From Terriglobus tenax (lineage in GTDB: Bacteria > Acidobacteriota > Terriglobia > Terriglobales > Acidobacteriaceae): 64,000 nt of DNA. The position numbers were made by a program, and so were the translations under genes. The DNA lies in NCBI RefSeq assembly GCF_025685395.1, contig NZ_JAGSYA010000004.1, positions 620,001-684,000 on the forward strand. Reading direction: 5' to 3'. Below the pieces are notes generated by a model. That model worked only from the letters and a program-made list of their open reading frames with translations, was not told the origin of the DNA and did not search any database. Shown one piece after another: positions 1 to 8,860 of the stretch (positions are counted from its first letter, which is position 1; every line of letters begins with the position of its first letter).

Positions 1-2756
1 GCCTTGGCCTGTGCTTCGGTCTGGAAGACACCGTTGCTGGTGAACTCGAAGGTCAGTCCGTTGCTGCGGATCAGGGCGTCGCTCGGCAACTCCAATTCCG
101 CATACGCATAACCACCGGTATTCACCACCGGAAGATCGCCCACGTTGGTGTTGTTCACCGAAACACGCAGCATGCCCGCGTGCGGAATAACGCTCGGAGC
201 CAGCTTGTAGCTGACCTTCAGCACCGCCCGCCGCGCCACAAAGGTATACGGCAGCGAGAAACCGACAGGATAGTAGTTATGCGGTCCGCGTAGTTCGAGA
301 GCGCCATCCACTCCCATTTCTTTCAGCGTTATCTGGATGACCTTCCCGGTAACAGGCACGGAAGCAGAAGGAGCCGCCAGCAAGGATGCATTCACGGAGG
401 TGGGTGCAGGAGCAACCACGGGGGCAGTCTGCACCGGTGCGGCAGCCGCGGGCTTTGCGGCTGCAGGCTGAGGAGCAGCAACCGAAGCCGGTGTCACACG
501 TTTCGGGACGGCGGTCTTCTTAACCGGCACAGGAGCAGAAGGCTCATTCCCCACCGACGGAGGACGGTAGGTCTGCGACGGCAGTTGCACCTGCGGAGGC
601 GCGAATTGTTGATCGCTGGTCTGTCCATGGGCAAGCCCACCCAGCAGCAGTACCGCGAACAGGATGACGTTCTTGGACGAGAACAGGCCGCGTGTCACCT
701 GGTACAGGCCCGTCATCGAGAGCCGGGTCACGCGCAGGAAACTGATGAGCGGGCGGTCGACTTCGACCTCGCGTTCAATGCTGACCCACGAGTCGGCACG
801 CGAGTAGAGCACACGCGCCAGCGTCTCCTGCTCCACCACCGAGGGATGGTAGAAGGCCACGCGGATTTCGTCCGGAAGGATGGCCAGCACCCTTGCCTTC
901 ACCGTGCGGGACTTCGTCTGCAAAGGGAAGGACATCTCAACAATGTCGCCCTTCTGCGGCTGAACACCGCCATCCAGCACGATCGACGCTCCGCCTACGG
1001 AGATATCGTAGGTGTTGCCGGAACATTCTGTGCCGTCCGGCATCCACATACGGATGGCGATCTTCGCCTCAATCCGGACAGCCTTGCGGCGCTGCTTCTG
1101 CTCATGGGCGCAGGCAGCAGCCACGCCCAGAATAATGATGTTGAACAGGATCCACGCCGCGTTGCTCAGTACCGTTCCAGGATGGGTCGGATCGGTCACC
1201 AGGTAACGATAGGGCGCCATCGCCAGGCCGATCAGGTTGAAGAGCAGCAGCCAGCTGGTAGGCGCGGCGATCGAAGAATCAAAGCGCGTCTCCATCAATG
1301 TGCTTCCCTTGTCCGTCACGTTGAACTTGCCCAGCTTGGGATTCAGCAGGGCAAGCGTCGTTGGCATCAGGATGTACGGCGCCAGCACCGTCTCGTAAAT
1401 CTCATTCCAGAAGGAGTGGCGGTGCGTTCCCTGCACGCGCGAGTTCGTCATGCTGGAGATGATGAGGTGCGGCAGGGCATACGCCAGAATCGCAACCCAG
1501 TAGCCGGGAATAATCGTCCGGCTGAAGATCATGTACATCAGCGGAGCGCACAGAAAGACCAGTCGCGGAATGGCGTACAGGAAGTGCGCCATCGCATTGA
1601 AGTAGCACATCCGCTGTGTCCACTTCATGCCGCGCGCCAGCAGTGGATTGTCAATGCGCAGGATCTGGATCATGCCGCGCGCCCAGCGGATACGCTGCCC
1701 CACGTGCGCTGCCAGGGTCTCGGTCGCCAGTCCGGCGGCCATCGCAATATTCAGGTACGCGGTGTTGTAGCCCAGCTTCTGCAGACGCAGAGAGGTGTGC
1801 GCATCCTCGGTCACCGTCTCCGTGGCAATGCCCCCCACCTCATCCAGGGCTTTGCGGCGAATCACCGCGCAGGAGCCGCAGAAGAAGGTGGCGTTCCACA
1901 GGTCGTTGCCGTCCTGGATAATGCCGTAAAACAGCTCGCCTTCATTCGGAATCGTGCGGTACTGCTGCAGGTTCCGCTCAAACGGATCGGCCGAATAAAA
2001 GTGGTGCGGCGTCTGCAGCATCGCCAGCTTTTCGTCCTTCAGAAACCAGCCCACGGTCATCTGCAGAAAGCTGCGCGTAGGCACGTGGTCGCAGTCAAAG
2101 ATCGACACCAGCGGCGAGTCCATCGTCTCCAGCGCCGTATTAATGTTGCCGGCCTTGGCGTGGGTATGTTTTTCGCGGACCTTGTAGCCGATACCTGCTT
2201 CTTCGCAGAACTGGCGGTACTCGTCGCGGACACCGTCATCCAGGATATAAACGTGCAGCTTCTCCGGCGGATAATCAATGTTCAGCGCCGCAAGCGCGGT
2301 ATAGCGCACCAGCGAGAGCGGCTCGTTGTAGGTGGGAATCAGCAGGTCGACGTCCGGCCATTCCGCCTCATCGGCCGGCAGCGGCACCGGGCGGCGTTGC
2401 AGCGGCCACACCGTCTGGATATAGCCCAGCACCATGATCAGGATGGTGTAGACCTCGGCCCCCAGCAGGATCAGCATGAGGATCGAATCGATCTTGTAGG
2501 GATTGTTTGCTTCGTCGGAGAAGTAGTCGACCAGCTGGCCGATACGCCACCAGCCATAGCGCGTGGTCGCCGTCACCGAGAGCAGCATCAGGCTGATGGT
2601 GACCACCTTCGAGGTCGAGACACGGTTCATCACAAGGGCCGTGACGACCAGAACAGCGCCGAGAATTGCCTGTTTTTGCCAGCTCAGGTACAGGCTGATG
2701 AACTGGAATGCAAAGAACAGGGCCACAAGGACGATCAGCCAGCGGACAACTCGCAT
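1..2756 (-). CDS. bcsAB: Cellulose synthase BcsA-BcsB fusion (3' end outside window)
   Basis: Inner-membrane cellulose synthase that polymerises UDP-glucose and extrudes the chain. The frame is open from the ATG at 2756 to the window edge (918 codons seen). After N-terminal membrane helices come the GT2 motifs in order: IPTYNEP, LDDG, HAKAGNINTAL, FDCDH, TED and QRIRW, so the catalytic Asp residues and QxxRW are all present. More helices follow, then a PilZ domain with RxxxR (RKAVR) and DISVGG, the c-di-GMP-binding signature. Without any stop the frame passes through a hydrophobic segment (about 705-620) and a Pro/Ala-rich linker into a BcsB-like region (LKEMG, ALELRG). This makes it a BcsA-BcsB fusion, as known for acetic acid bacteria AcsAB. 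Its start is divergent from the exopolysaccharide operon. Function of the BcsA part is near certain; the fusion is read directly, but the C-terminus is not seen. Confidence 0.9.
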   Translation of the reverse strand, partial: MRVVRWLIVLVALFFAFQFISLYLSWQKQAILGAVLVVTALVMNRVSTSKVVTISLMLLSVTATTRYGWWRIGQLVDYFSDEANNPYKIDSILMLILLGAEVYTILIMVLGYIQTVWPLQRRPVPLPADEAEWPDVDLLIPTYNEPLSLVRYTALAALNIDYPPEKLHVYILDDGVRDEYRQFCEEAGIGYKVREKHTHAKAGNINTALETMDSPLVSIFDCDHVPTRSFLQMTVGWFLKDEKLAMLQTPHHFYSADPFERNLQQYRTIPNEGELFYGIIQDGNDLWNATFFCGSCAVIRRKALDEVGGIATETVTEDAHTSLRLQKLGYNTAYLNIAMAAGLATETLAAHVGQRIRWARGMIQILRIDNPLLARGMKWTQRMCYFNAMAHFLYAIPRLVFLCAPLMYMIFSRTIIPGYWVAILAYALPHLIISSMTNSRVQGTHRHSFWNEIYETVLAPYILMPTTLALLNPKLGKFNVTDKGSTLMETRFDSSIAAPTSWLLLFNLIGLAMAPYRYLVTDPTHPGTVLSNAAWILFNIIILGVAAACAHEQKQRRKAVRIEAKIAIRMWMPDGTECSGNTYDISVGGASIVLDGGVQPQKGDIVEMSFPLQTKSRTVKARVLAILPDEIRVAFYHPSVVEQETLARVLYSRADSWVSIEREVEVDRPLISFLRVTRLSMTGLYQVTRGLFSSKNVILFAVLLLGGLAHGQTSDQQFAPPQVQLPSQTYRPPSVGNEPSAPVPVKKTAVPKRVTPASVAAPQPAAAKPAAAAPVQTAPVVAPAPTSVNASLLAAPSASVPVTGKVIQITLKEMGVDGALELRGPHNYYPVGFSLPYTFVARRAVLKVSYKLAPSVIPHAGMLRVSVNNTNVGDLPVVNTGGYAYAELELPSDALIRSNGLTFEFTSNGVFQTEAQAK

Positions 2757-3410
2757 CAATATGCCGTCACTCCAGGGAATTCTGAATGGCCCATTGTCGC
2801 TTCCCTCGGCCACAGGTCCCGCTCAACTTTCCGGGGTATTTCCTTCATCACAATACCACTCACCGAAAGACTGCCGGAGCCACCCGTATCTATAACCGGA
2901 AGCGCAAGATACGCTTGCTGAAAATGGCCCAGGAACGCCTCGCTCCGTCCCTTTCCTTGCGATTGGAGACATAGGCTCCGAAGAAGACACTCTCGCCTAT
3001 CGGGACATTGCTTCTGCACAAAATGTAACGAAAGTAAGGTTACCGCTGGATGCCCAACCCAAGGACGGCTTCTATTTCGTTTTGACGGGAAAAAGGCGAT
3101 TCTCTTCTGTTCGGAATGCAACTTATTGATACCACTGCAAACTTTACGCAGATCGCCGGATTCCCTTGTTGTCCGGAGCACAATGAGGGTAACCCTGAGG
3201 CCTGGTTACCGTTTAGCCTGAGCTTGGAAACCGCCCTGGCATTCCACCAAAGTTGTAAGGCAAGTCAATATAAATCAAAGAGTTGCGGTGCTAATCTCAA
3301 CTCAAGCTAATGTGGCGGAGAGTGGTCTCCCGTCAATCTGAAAGTACTGCACGGCACTCGTTGCCCTAAGTTGAGAAGGCTCCCCCGAGCTGCCATGAGG
3401 AATCGATTGA
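2757..3410. other. 654-base divergent intergenic region between bcsAB and the exopolysaccharide operon
   Basis: No convincing gene. A 141-codon frame on the minus strand (3181-2756) ends by overlapping the bcsAB start, but its residue composition looks random and no motif is recognisable. The stretch must hold the promoters of both divergent transcription units. It contains two inverted repeats built on GGTTACC (listed separately). I could not identify a convincing -35/-10 pair. Confidence 0.6.
3188..3210. promoter_or_regulatory. Inverted repeat GGTAACC-N9-GGTTACC
   Basis: A perfect 7-base inverted repeat with a 9-base spacer in the divergent promoter region. GGTTACC occurs again at 3038-3044, where GTAAC (3025-3029) and GTTAC (3039-3043) form a second, weaker dyad. 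The spacing fits a dimeric regulator, but no regulator is identified and the call is inference. Confidence 0.3.
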
Positions 3411-4919
3411 ATGTCGACAACACCGCGAGTGTACTCCGGCGGTCATACTGCCGTCCGTCCTGCCTCCGGGCGTCCGGCCCCGGGCTTCAGCATGTCTGAA
3501 CGCAAGGCGGCAGCGCGTCTCTTTTCCAGCTCTGTCGTTGCCTGGCTTGATCTTGCCCTGCTGACCTTCAGCCTTGCCGTTACGGCGGTTGCCTGCTACC
3601 CCACCTCGATTGACCGCTCAAACCTCGGCACCTTTCTGGGCCTGCGCATCTCTCTGCGCAATCTTGGCCTGCTGGTCGCGTGCCTGATGGCCTGGAGGCT
3701 GGTGCTGTGGGCCTCCGGCGTCTACCGTGCCGTTTCTTTCCGCCATCTTGCCAGCCGCATCTTCCTGGCCTCACTTTTGTGCACGCCGGTAGCCTCGCTT
3801 GCCCTGATGGCGCGCTCGACCGGCGGCGGCATCGTCCGCCCAACGGCCCTGTTCTATATCCTCACCATCACCTCGCTCTATGCCTGCAGAGGCATAGCGA
3901 CCCTCTTCGCCGGGTATATCCACAGCTACACGCGCCAGGTCCGCACCGCTCTGATCATCGGCAGCGGTTCGCTGGCGCAAAAGCTTGTGCAGGGACTGCC
4001 AGGGCATCCGGAGTGGGACTACCGGTTGCTCGGCTACGTGGATTCAGAACCGCAACCCTTTGCCGACGATCACATGCCCATGACCTACCTGGGCGGTATG
4101 GATACGCTGCATGATCTGCTGATGAGCCAGCCGGTCGATGAGGTCTTCATCGCCCTCCCGCTCAAGTCGCAGTATGAGGAGATTCAGCGCGCAATCGACC
4201 TGTGCGAGGCCGCGGGCGTGCAGTCGCAGTACCTGTCCAACATCTTTACGACCTCCGTCACCAAGAACCTGCATCGCGACGAAGACCGCATTGTGCTGCG
4301 CATGGTGCACCATGACAGCCGCCGTTTCCTGAAGCGCGCCTTTGACTTCACGGCATCGCTGCTCGGCATCCTGCTCATCTCGCCCATCCTCCTGGCGGTC
4401 GCCATCGCGATCAAGCTCTCCAGCAAGGGCCCGGTCATCTTCAAGCAGACTCGCTACGGCCTGAATAAGCGCCCCTTCTCCATGTACAAGTTCCGCAGCA
4501 TGGTGGTGGACGCCGAAAAGCTGCAGGCACAGCTGGAGCACCTGAACGAGACCTCCGGCCCGGTCTTCAAGATCAAGAGCGACCCCCGTGTCACCCGCAT
4601 CGGCGCTTTCATCCGTAAGACCTCCATCGACGAACTGCCGCAACTGTTCAACGTTCTGCGCGGCGAGATGTCCCTCGTCGGCCCTCGTCCGCTGCCGACC
4701 CGCGATGTCAACCGCTTCTCGGAGCTGAGCCTGATGCGCCGCTTCTCCGTCAAGCCGGGGATGACCGGCCTGTGGCAGGTCTCCGGCCGTTCGAACCTGG
4801 ATTTCGATGGATGGATCGCACTTGACCTGCGCTACATCGATACCTGGACCCTGATGCTGGACCTGCGCATTCTGGCCCTGACCGTTCCGGCCGTCGTCAA
4901 AGGCCGTGGAGCCTCATGA
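3411..4919 (+). CDS. Undecaprenyl-phosphate sugar phosphotransferase (exopolysaccharide priming enzyme)
   Basis: Transfers a hexose-1-phosphate to undecaprenyl phosphate, the first step of repeat-unit assembly at the inner membrane. At 502 aa it has the two-part build of the WcaJ/PssY type: an N-terminal region with several membrane helices and a CoA_binding_3 (nucleotide-sugar dehydratase-like) domain around LIIGSGSLAQKL, then a C-terminal bacterial sugar transferase domain. That domain begins at KRAFDF and carries a membrane hairpin, MYKFRSM, SIDELPQ, LVGPRP and GLWQVSGRS. The start has a GAGGAA ribosome site eight bases upstream. It is the first gene of the operon and its stop overlaps the next start (ATGA). 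The sugar (glucose or galactose) cannot be told from sequence. Confidence 0.92.
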   Translation: MSTTPRVYSGGHTAVRPASGRPAPGFSMSERKAAARLFSSSVVAWLDLALLTFSLAVTAVACYPTSIDRSNLGTFLGLRISLRNLGLLVACLMAWRLVLWASGVYRAVSFRHLASRIFLASLLCTPVASLALMARSTGGGIVRPTALFYILTITSLYACRGIATLFAGYIHSYTRQVRTALIIGSGSLAQKLVQGLPGHPEWDYRLLGYVDSEPQPFADDHMPMTYLGGMDTLHDLLMSQPVDEVFIALPLKSQYEEIQRAIDLCEAAGVQSQYLSNIFTTSVTKNLHRDEDRIVLRMVHHDSRRFLKRAFDFTASLLGILLISPILLAVAIAIKLSSKGPVIFKQTRYGLNKRPFSMYKFRSMVVDAEKLQAQLEHLNETSGPVFKIKSDPRVTRIGAFIRKTSIDELPQLFNVLRGEMSLVGPRPLPTRDVNRFSELSLMRRFSVKPGMTGLWQVSGRSNLDFDGWIALDLRYIDTWTLMLDLRILALTVPAVVKGRGAS

Positions 4920-6106
4920 ACCACGGCACCGCCCCATTCCGGATCGCGGTCTTCCACGATAACTTCGCACAGGCTGGCGGCGCGGAGAAGGTCGCGGAAG
5001 AGATTCACCGCACGCTTGCCCCCGCCGACCTGTGGTCGACGCTGTACGCGCCGGAGCGCCTGTCTGCCTATGCCCGCCAGCAAGGCATCCGCACCACGTG
5101 GATGCAGTCCCTGCCAGGCAAAGCGAAGTATTTCCGTTATTACTTCCTGCTTTATCCCTTCGCGGTAGAAGGAGCCAAGCTCGACGCATACGACCTGATC
5201 GTCACCTCCTGCTTTGGCTATGCCAAGGGCGTCCGTAAGCGGAAGGGTGCGGTGCATGTCTGCTACTGCCACACACCCATGCGCTGGGTATGGCGCACGG
5301 CGGACTACGTTGCCCGCGAGGGCTTCAGCGCCTGGAAGCGCACCCTTCTGAACCTGTTGCTCAAGCCGCTGAAGGCCTGGGAGATGCGTGCCGCACGACA
5401 GCCCGATATCTTCATCGCCAACTCGCACGCCGTGGCCGAACGCATCCGCTTCGCCTTCGGACGAGAGTCCATCGTCATTCCTCCTCCCATTGAGACCTCG
5501 CGTTTTCAGCTTTCGGCAGAGGTGGATGATTCATACCTCGTTCTCACGCGACTGACGCCGTACAAGCGCATCGATCTTGCGGTGGAAGCCTGCACGCGGC
5601 TTGGCCGCAAGCTGGTCGTCATCGGCGATGGCCCTGACCGCGCACGCCTGGAAGCCATGGCCGGACCGACCGTGACCTTCCTTGGCCGCGCCCCGGACGA
5701 GGTGGTGAACCGCCATGCCTCGCGCTGCCGCGCCCTGCTCTTCCCCGGCGAAGAGGACTTCGGCATGGTGCCCCTGGAGATCAACGCCTCCGGCCGCCCT
5801 GTGATTGCTTTTTACGGTGGCGGAGCCATGGAGACCGTTCTCGATGGTGAGACCGGCGTCTTCTTCCGCGAAGCCAATGCCGATTCGCTCTCCGAAGCCA
5901 TCCTGCGTTTTGAGTCGATGACCTTTAACCCACAGCGCATTCGCAGCCACGCAGAGGGCTACGACACCACGGTCTTCCGCCGCCGGTTGTTGGACGTAGT
6001 GCGCAGTGCCTCCAAGGAGTTTGCCCAGTTGTCCCCTGACCCAATTCCTGCCCTGGAAATCCCTGAACTTGCTGCCGCGGGCAGCGGGAAAGCAGGCCGT
6101 CCATGA
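4916..6106 (+). CDS. GT4-family glycosyltransferase
   Basis: Cytoplasmic glycosyltransferase (396 aa, GT-B fold) that probably adds a sugar to the lipid-linked repeat unit. The N-terminal domain shows GGAEKV, typical of GT4 acceptor domains. The C-terminal domain has LTPYKRID, VIGDGPDR, a TFLGR strand, and then GEEDFGMVPLEINASGRPV, which is the E-x7-E region that binds the nucleotide sugar. Start and stop both overlap neighbours by four bases (ATGA), so translation is probably coupled. Donor and linkage are unknown. Confidence 0.88.
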   Translation: MNHGTAPFRIAVFHDNFAQAGGAEKVAEEIHRTLAPADLWSTLYAPERLSAYARQQGIRTTWMQSLPGKAKYFRYYFLLYPFAVEGAKLDAYDLIVTSCFGYAKGVRKRKGAVHVCYCHTPMRWVWRTADYVAREGFSAWKRTLLNLLLKPLKAWEMRAARQPDIFIANSHAVAERIRFAFGRESIVIPPPIETSRFQLSAEVDDSYLVLTRLTPYKRIDLAVEACTRLGRKLVVIGDGPDRARLEAMAGPTVTFLGRAPDEVVNRHASRCRALLFPGEEDFGMVPLEINASGRPVIAFYGGGAMETVLDGETGVFFREANADSLSEAILRFESMTFNPQRIRSHAEGYDTTVFRRRLLDVVRSASKEFAQLSPDPIPALEIPELAAAGSGKAGRP

Positions 6107-7635
6107 CAGAACCCAAGAGCTCTTTCTCTCTCAGAGATGTGATCGAGATCGCCTTCCGCCGTAAGAAGATGATCTTCACCATCATTCCGCTGGTGACCAT
6201 GTTTGCCATCGTCATTACAGCGCTGACCCATCGCGTCTTCCAGTCGGAGATGAAGTTCCTTGTGCAGAACTCGCGCGGCAACGTCATCATCTCCGCCGAG
6301 AAGACCGCGGCCACGACCGCCGCCAACGACGTAACCGAGCAGCAGATCAACTCCGAGCTCGAGATTCTGTATTCGCGCGACGTGCTCGAGCCGGTGGCCG
6401 ATCCTGCCTGGGACCCCCGCTACGCCTCCACCCGCAGCCCGGAGGAGGTGCGCCAGCACGAAAAGCTGGTCTCGGATTTTCAGCGTCACCTCAGCGCCGA
6501 GCCCACACGCAAGTCAAACGTGATCAACGTATCGCTGACGGCCGATAGCCCCGCCATGGCACAGGCGACCCTGCAGCGGCTCTCCACCGCCTACCTGGCG
6601 GAGCACCGCAAGCTGCAGCGTCCCCCGGGAGCTTCAGACTTCTTCTCCAACGAAGCCGACCGCTACCGCAAGGCCTGGGATGAAGCAACGCAGAAGCTGG
6701 TGGAGTTCCAGCAGCAGCACCAACTGGTTACCACCGCTGACCAGCAGACATCGCTGGAGAAAGACATTGCCACCGCGCAGACGAACCTGCGCGACACCGA
6801 CGTCAGCCTGCATGAACTGGAAGCACGTATGAAGGCCGACTCGCGCAAGTTGTCTCAGACGCCGCAGCGGCAGGTGACAACCCGGAAGACCGTCCCGAAC
6901 CAGCAGTCCATCCAGCAGCTTTCCAGCCTGGTGGTCGAGCTTGAGAACAAGCGCACCGCGCTGCTCACGCAGTTCCGTTCGGACGATCGCCTGGTGAAGG
7001 AGATCGACCAGCAGCTGATGCAGACGCGCGAGGCCCTGAACAATGCCATCGGCAGCAGCGCCGAAGAGCTGACCAGCGATGTCGATCCTACCTGGCAGCA
7101 GCTTCGCACGGTCTATGTGCAGGACGAGATCAAGCATGCCGCCACCGTGCAGCAGAAGAACGCACTGATCCAGCAGATTGCTTCGCTCAACAAAAAGATG
7201 GGCGAGGTACAGGGTCTTACGGTTCCCTTCAACCTGCTGCAGAGCCGCGCCGAGAACCTGAAAGAGAATTACACGCTCTACATGCAGAAGCGTGACCAGG
7301 CACAGATTGAAGATGCCATGGACGAGCGCAAGCTGCTGAACGTGGCCATTGCGGAAAGCCCCACGCTCTCCTACATGCCGGTCAAACCGAAGCCGCTCAC
7401 GAACCTGGCGCTGGGACTGGCCTCCGCTGTCTTCATCGCGCTGGCCTGCGTCTACTTTGCGGAGATGACGCGCACCACTATCTCCACGCCGCGTGAGCTT
7501 GAGTCGCTCTCCCGCCATCCCGTGCTGGCAACCTTGCCGGTAGCCTCCAGGATTTACGAGGCCACGCTGATGCCGCCAACCCTGCCGCGAACGCCCAACA
7601 CTTCGCTCCTCATCCACCGTAAGGAGCGGCTCTAA
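6103..7635 (+). CDS. Polysaccharide chain-length determinant (Wzz/GumC-like co-polymerase)
   Basis: Inner-membrane polysaccharide co-polymerase that controls chain length and links polymerase to export. In its 510 aa there is an N-terminal Wzz segment with a first membrane helix (about residues 25-45). A large periplasmic region rich in Gln, Glu and Lys follows, with long predicted coiled coils (about 160-400). A second helix (about 430-450) is preceded by the Pro-rich PVKPKPL motif typical of Wzz proteins. There is no kinase domain fused to the C-terminus; the following gene supplies a separate CpsD-like protein two bases downstream. Confidence 0.88.
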   Translation: MTEPKSSFSLRDVIEIAFRRKKMIFTIIPLVTMFAIVITALTHRVFQSEMKFLVQNSRGNVIISAEKTAATTAANDVTEQQINSELEILYSRDVLEPVADPAWDPRYASTRSPEEVRQHEKLVSDFQRHLSAEPTRKSNVINVSLTADSPAMAQATLQRLSTAYLAEHRKLQRPPGASDFFSNEADRYRKAWDEATQKLVEFQQQHQLVTTADQQTSLEKDIATAQTNLRDTDVSLHELEARMKADSRKLSQTPQRQVTTRKTVPNQQSIQQLSSLVVELENKRTALLTQFRSDDRLVKEIDQQLMQTREALNNAIGSSAEELTSDVDPTWQQLRTVYVQDEIKHAATVQQKNALIQQIASLNKKMGEVQGLTVPFNLLQSRAENLKENYTLYMQKRDQAQIEDAMDERKLLNVAIAESPTLSYMPVKPKPLTNLALGLASAVFIALACVYFAEMTRTTISTPRELESLSRHPVLATLPVASRIYEATLMPPTLPRTPNTSLLIHRKERL

Positions 7636-7637
7636 TC

Positions 7638-8204
7638 ATGCCATCCGGACCCAGAAAATTGGACGAACGCCTGGCAATGGCCTGCGATGGCCTGGTGGAC
7701 CAGCTGTTTGTGCAGCGCCAGGCCACGGCAAATCTGCCTAGGGGTCTCGTCATCGCCATCACAGCACCCCACTCCGGCGCGGGCGTTACCTACATCACAG
7801 AGATGCTCGCAGAACGTCTTGGCGAAACCGCCGCTCGTGTGCAGGCCAGCGCCCTGGAAGAAGGAACCGGACTGCCGCTCTCAGAGGACTTTCAGAAATC
7901 GATTGAAAAGATGGACCGCCTGAACCGTCGCTCGGAAGTGCTGTACGAACTGCGCGCCAATTTTCACTACGTTCTGGTCGACTGCCCCTCCGTTAAGGAC
8001 GGACACTTTGTCACCGGCCTTGCTCCGCTGGTGGATGGCGTCATCATCGTCATCGAAGCCGACCGCACGCAGAAGCGGCAGATTCTTTACACCGAGCGCA
8101 CCATACAGGCCGCTGGCGGCAACATCTTCGGCCACATTCTGAACAAGCGAAACTACCCCGTGCCCGGATGGATCTTCCGCCGGCTGGAAGCGATGGGAGT
8201 GTAA
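7638..8204 (+). CDS. CpsD/CapB-like P-loop protein with a degenerate Walker A (probable pseudokinase)
   Basis: Position and fold match the cytoplasmic tyrosine autokinase that partners Wzz proteins. The 188-aa protein has a Walker A' strand (VLVDCPS) and a MinD/BY-kinase-like end with VIEADRT and LNKRNYPVP. Its P-loop, however, reads APHSGAGVTYI (residues 43-53): the invariant lysine of GxGKS/T is Val50. The usual C-terminal tyrosine cluster is also missing. It follows the Wzz gene directly and precedes the export gene. I infer a structural or regulatory partner without kinase activity. An unrelated ParA-like role is less likely given the context. Confidence 0.7.
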   Translation: MPSGPRKLDERLAMACDGLVDQLFVQRQATANLPRGLVIAITAPHSGAGVTYITEMLAERLGETAARVQASALEEGTGLPLSEDFQKSIEKMDRLNRRSEVLYELRANFHYVLVDCPSVKDGHFVTGLAPLVDGVIIVIEADRTQKRQILYTERTIQAAGGNIFGHILNKRNYPVPGWIFRRLEAMGV

Positions 8205-8209
8205 CGGAC

Positions 8210-8857
8210 ATGAAAGCCCTTCGCACGCTTCTTCTCCTCTTCCTCGCTCTTCCCGTGCTCGGCGCGCAGACGCCCACGCTGCAGAAGCATCCGCAGTACA
8301 GCATTCTGCCCGGCGACGTCCTTGAGATTCACTACCGCTACAGCCCCAGCTTCGACCAGACGGTCACCGTGCAGCCGGACGGCTTCATCAACCTGAACCT
8401 TGTGGGCAACATCCACATTGCAGGCATGACCGTCGACCACGTGCACGACACCATCCTGAAGTCCGTTGCCGAACGTCTGAACGATCCTGAAATCACCATC
8501 GTCCTGCGCGAGTTCCACAAGCCCTTCGCCGTGGTGTCGGGCGAGGTCGCCAAACCCGGCAAGGTCGATCTCCAGGAAGGTTCCACCGCTCTGGCCGCCA
8601 TCATGCTTGCCGGCGGATGGACCGAGAACGCCAGGGCGGGCCAGGTGATCCTCTTCCGCAAGGTGAATAACGATCTCGCGGAGGTCCACATCCTCAAGCT
8701 CGGTAAACTGGACAAGACGCAGTACCTGGAGAACGATATGCCGCTGCAGTCCGGCGACATGATCATGGTGCCGCGCGACCGCATCTCGCGCATCTCGCGC
8801 TTCATCAAGCTGGCCAACGTGGGGGTCTACATGAACCCGCTGGATCGTATTCCCTGA
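8210..8857 (+). CDS. Polysaccharide export protein (Wza/GumB-like, SLBB domain)
   Basis: Periplasmic/outer-membrane part of the export channel. The start at 8210 is chosen because it gives a clean signal peptide (MKALRTLLLLFLALPVLGA); the frame upstream overlaps the previous gene. There is no lipobox cysteine, so it is probably not lipidated. A polysaccharide-export domain (YSILPGDVLEI to about residue 95) is followed by one SLBB domain (VSGEVAKPGKVDL). At 215 aa it is GumB-sized and lacks the C-terminal helix with which E. coli Wza forms the pore. The pore may need another protein. Confidence 0.87.
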   Translation: MKALRTLLLLFLALPVLGAQTPTLQKHPQYSILPGDVLEIHYRYSPSFDQTVTVQPDGFINLNLVGNIHIAGMTVDHVHDTILKSVAERLNDPEITIVLREFHKPFAVVSGEVAKPGKVDLQEGSTALAAIMLAGGWTENARAGQVILFRKVNNDLAEVHILKLGKLDKTQYLENDMPLQSGDMIMVPRDRISRISRFIKLANVGVYMNPLDRIP

Positions 8858-8860
8858 CGC

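Noticed and set aside
585-2921. 778-codon plus-strand open frame
   Set aside because: Antisense to bcsAB; no motif, and residues rich in Arg/His/Gln as expected of a shadow frame in high-GC DNA.
2756-3181. 141-codon minus-strand frame overlapping the bcsAB start
   Set aside because: The TGATG overlap looks like coupling, but the sequence shows no domain, signal or family resemblance and crosses the likely promoter region.
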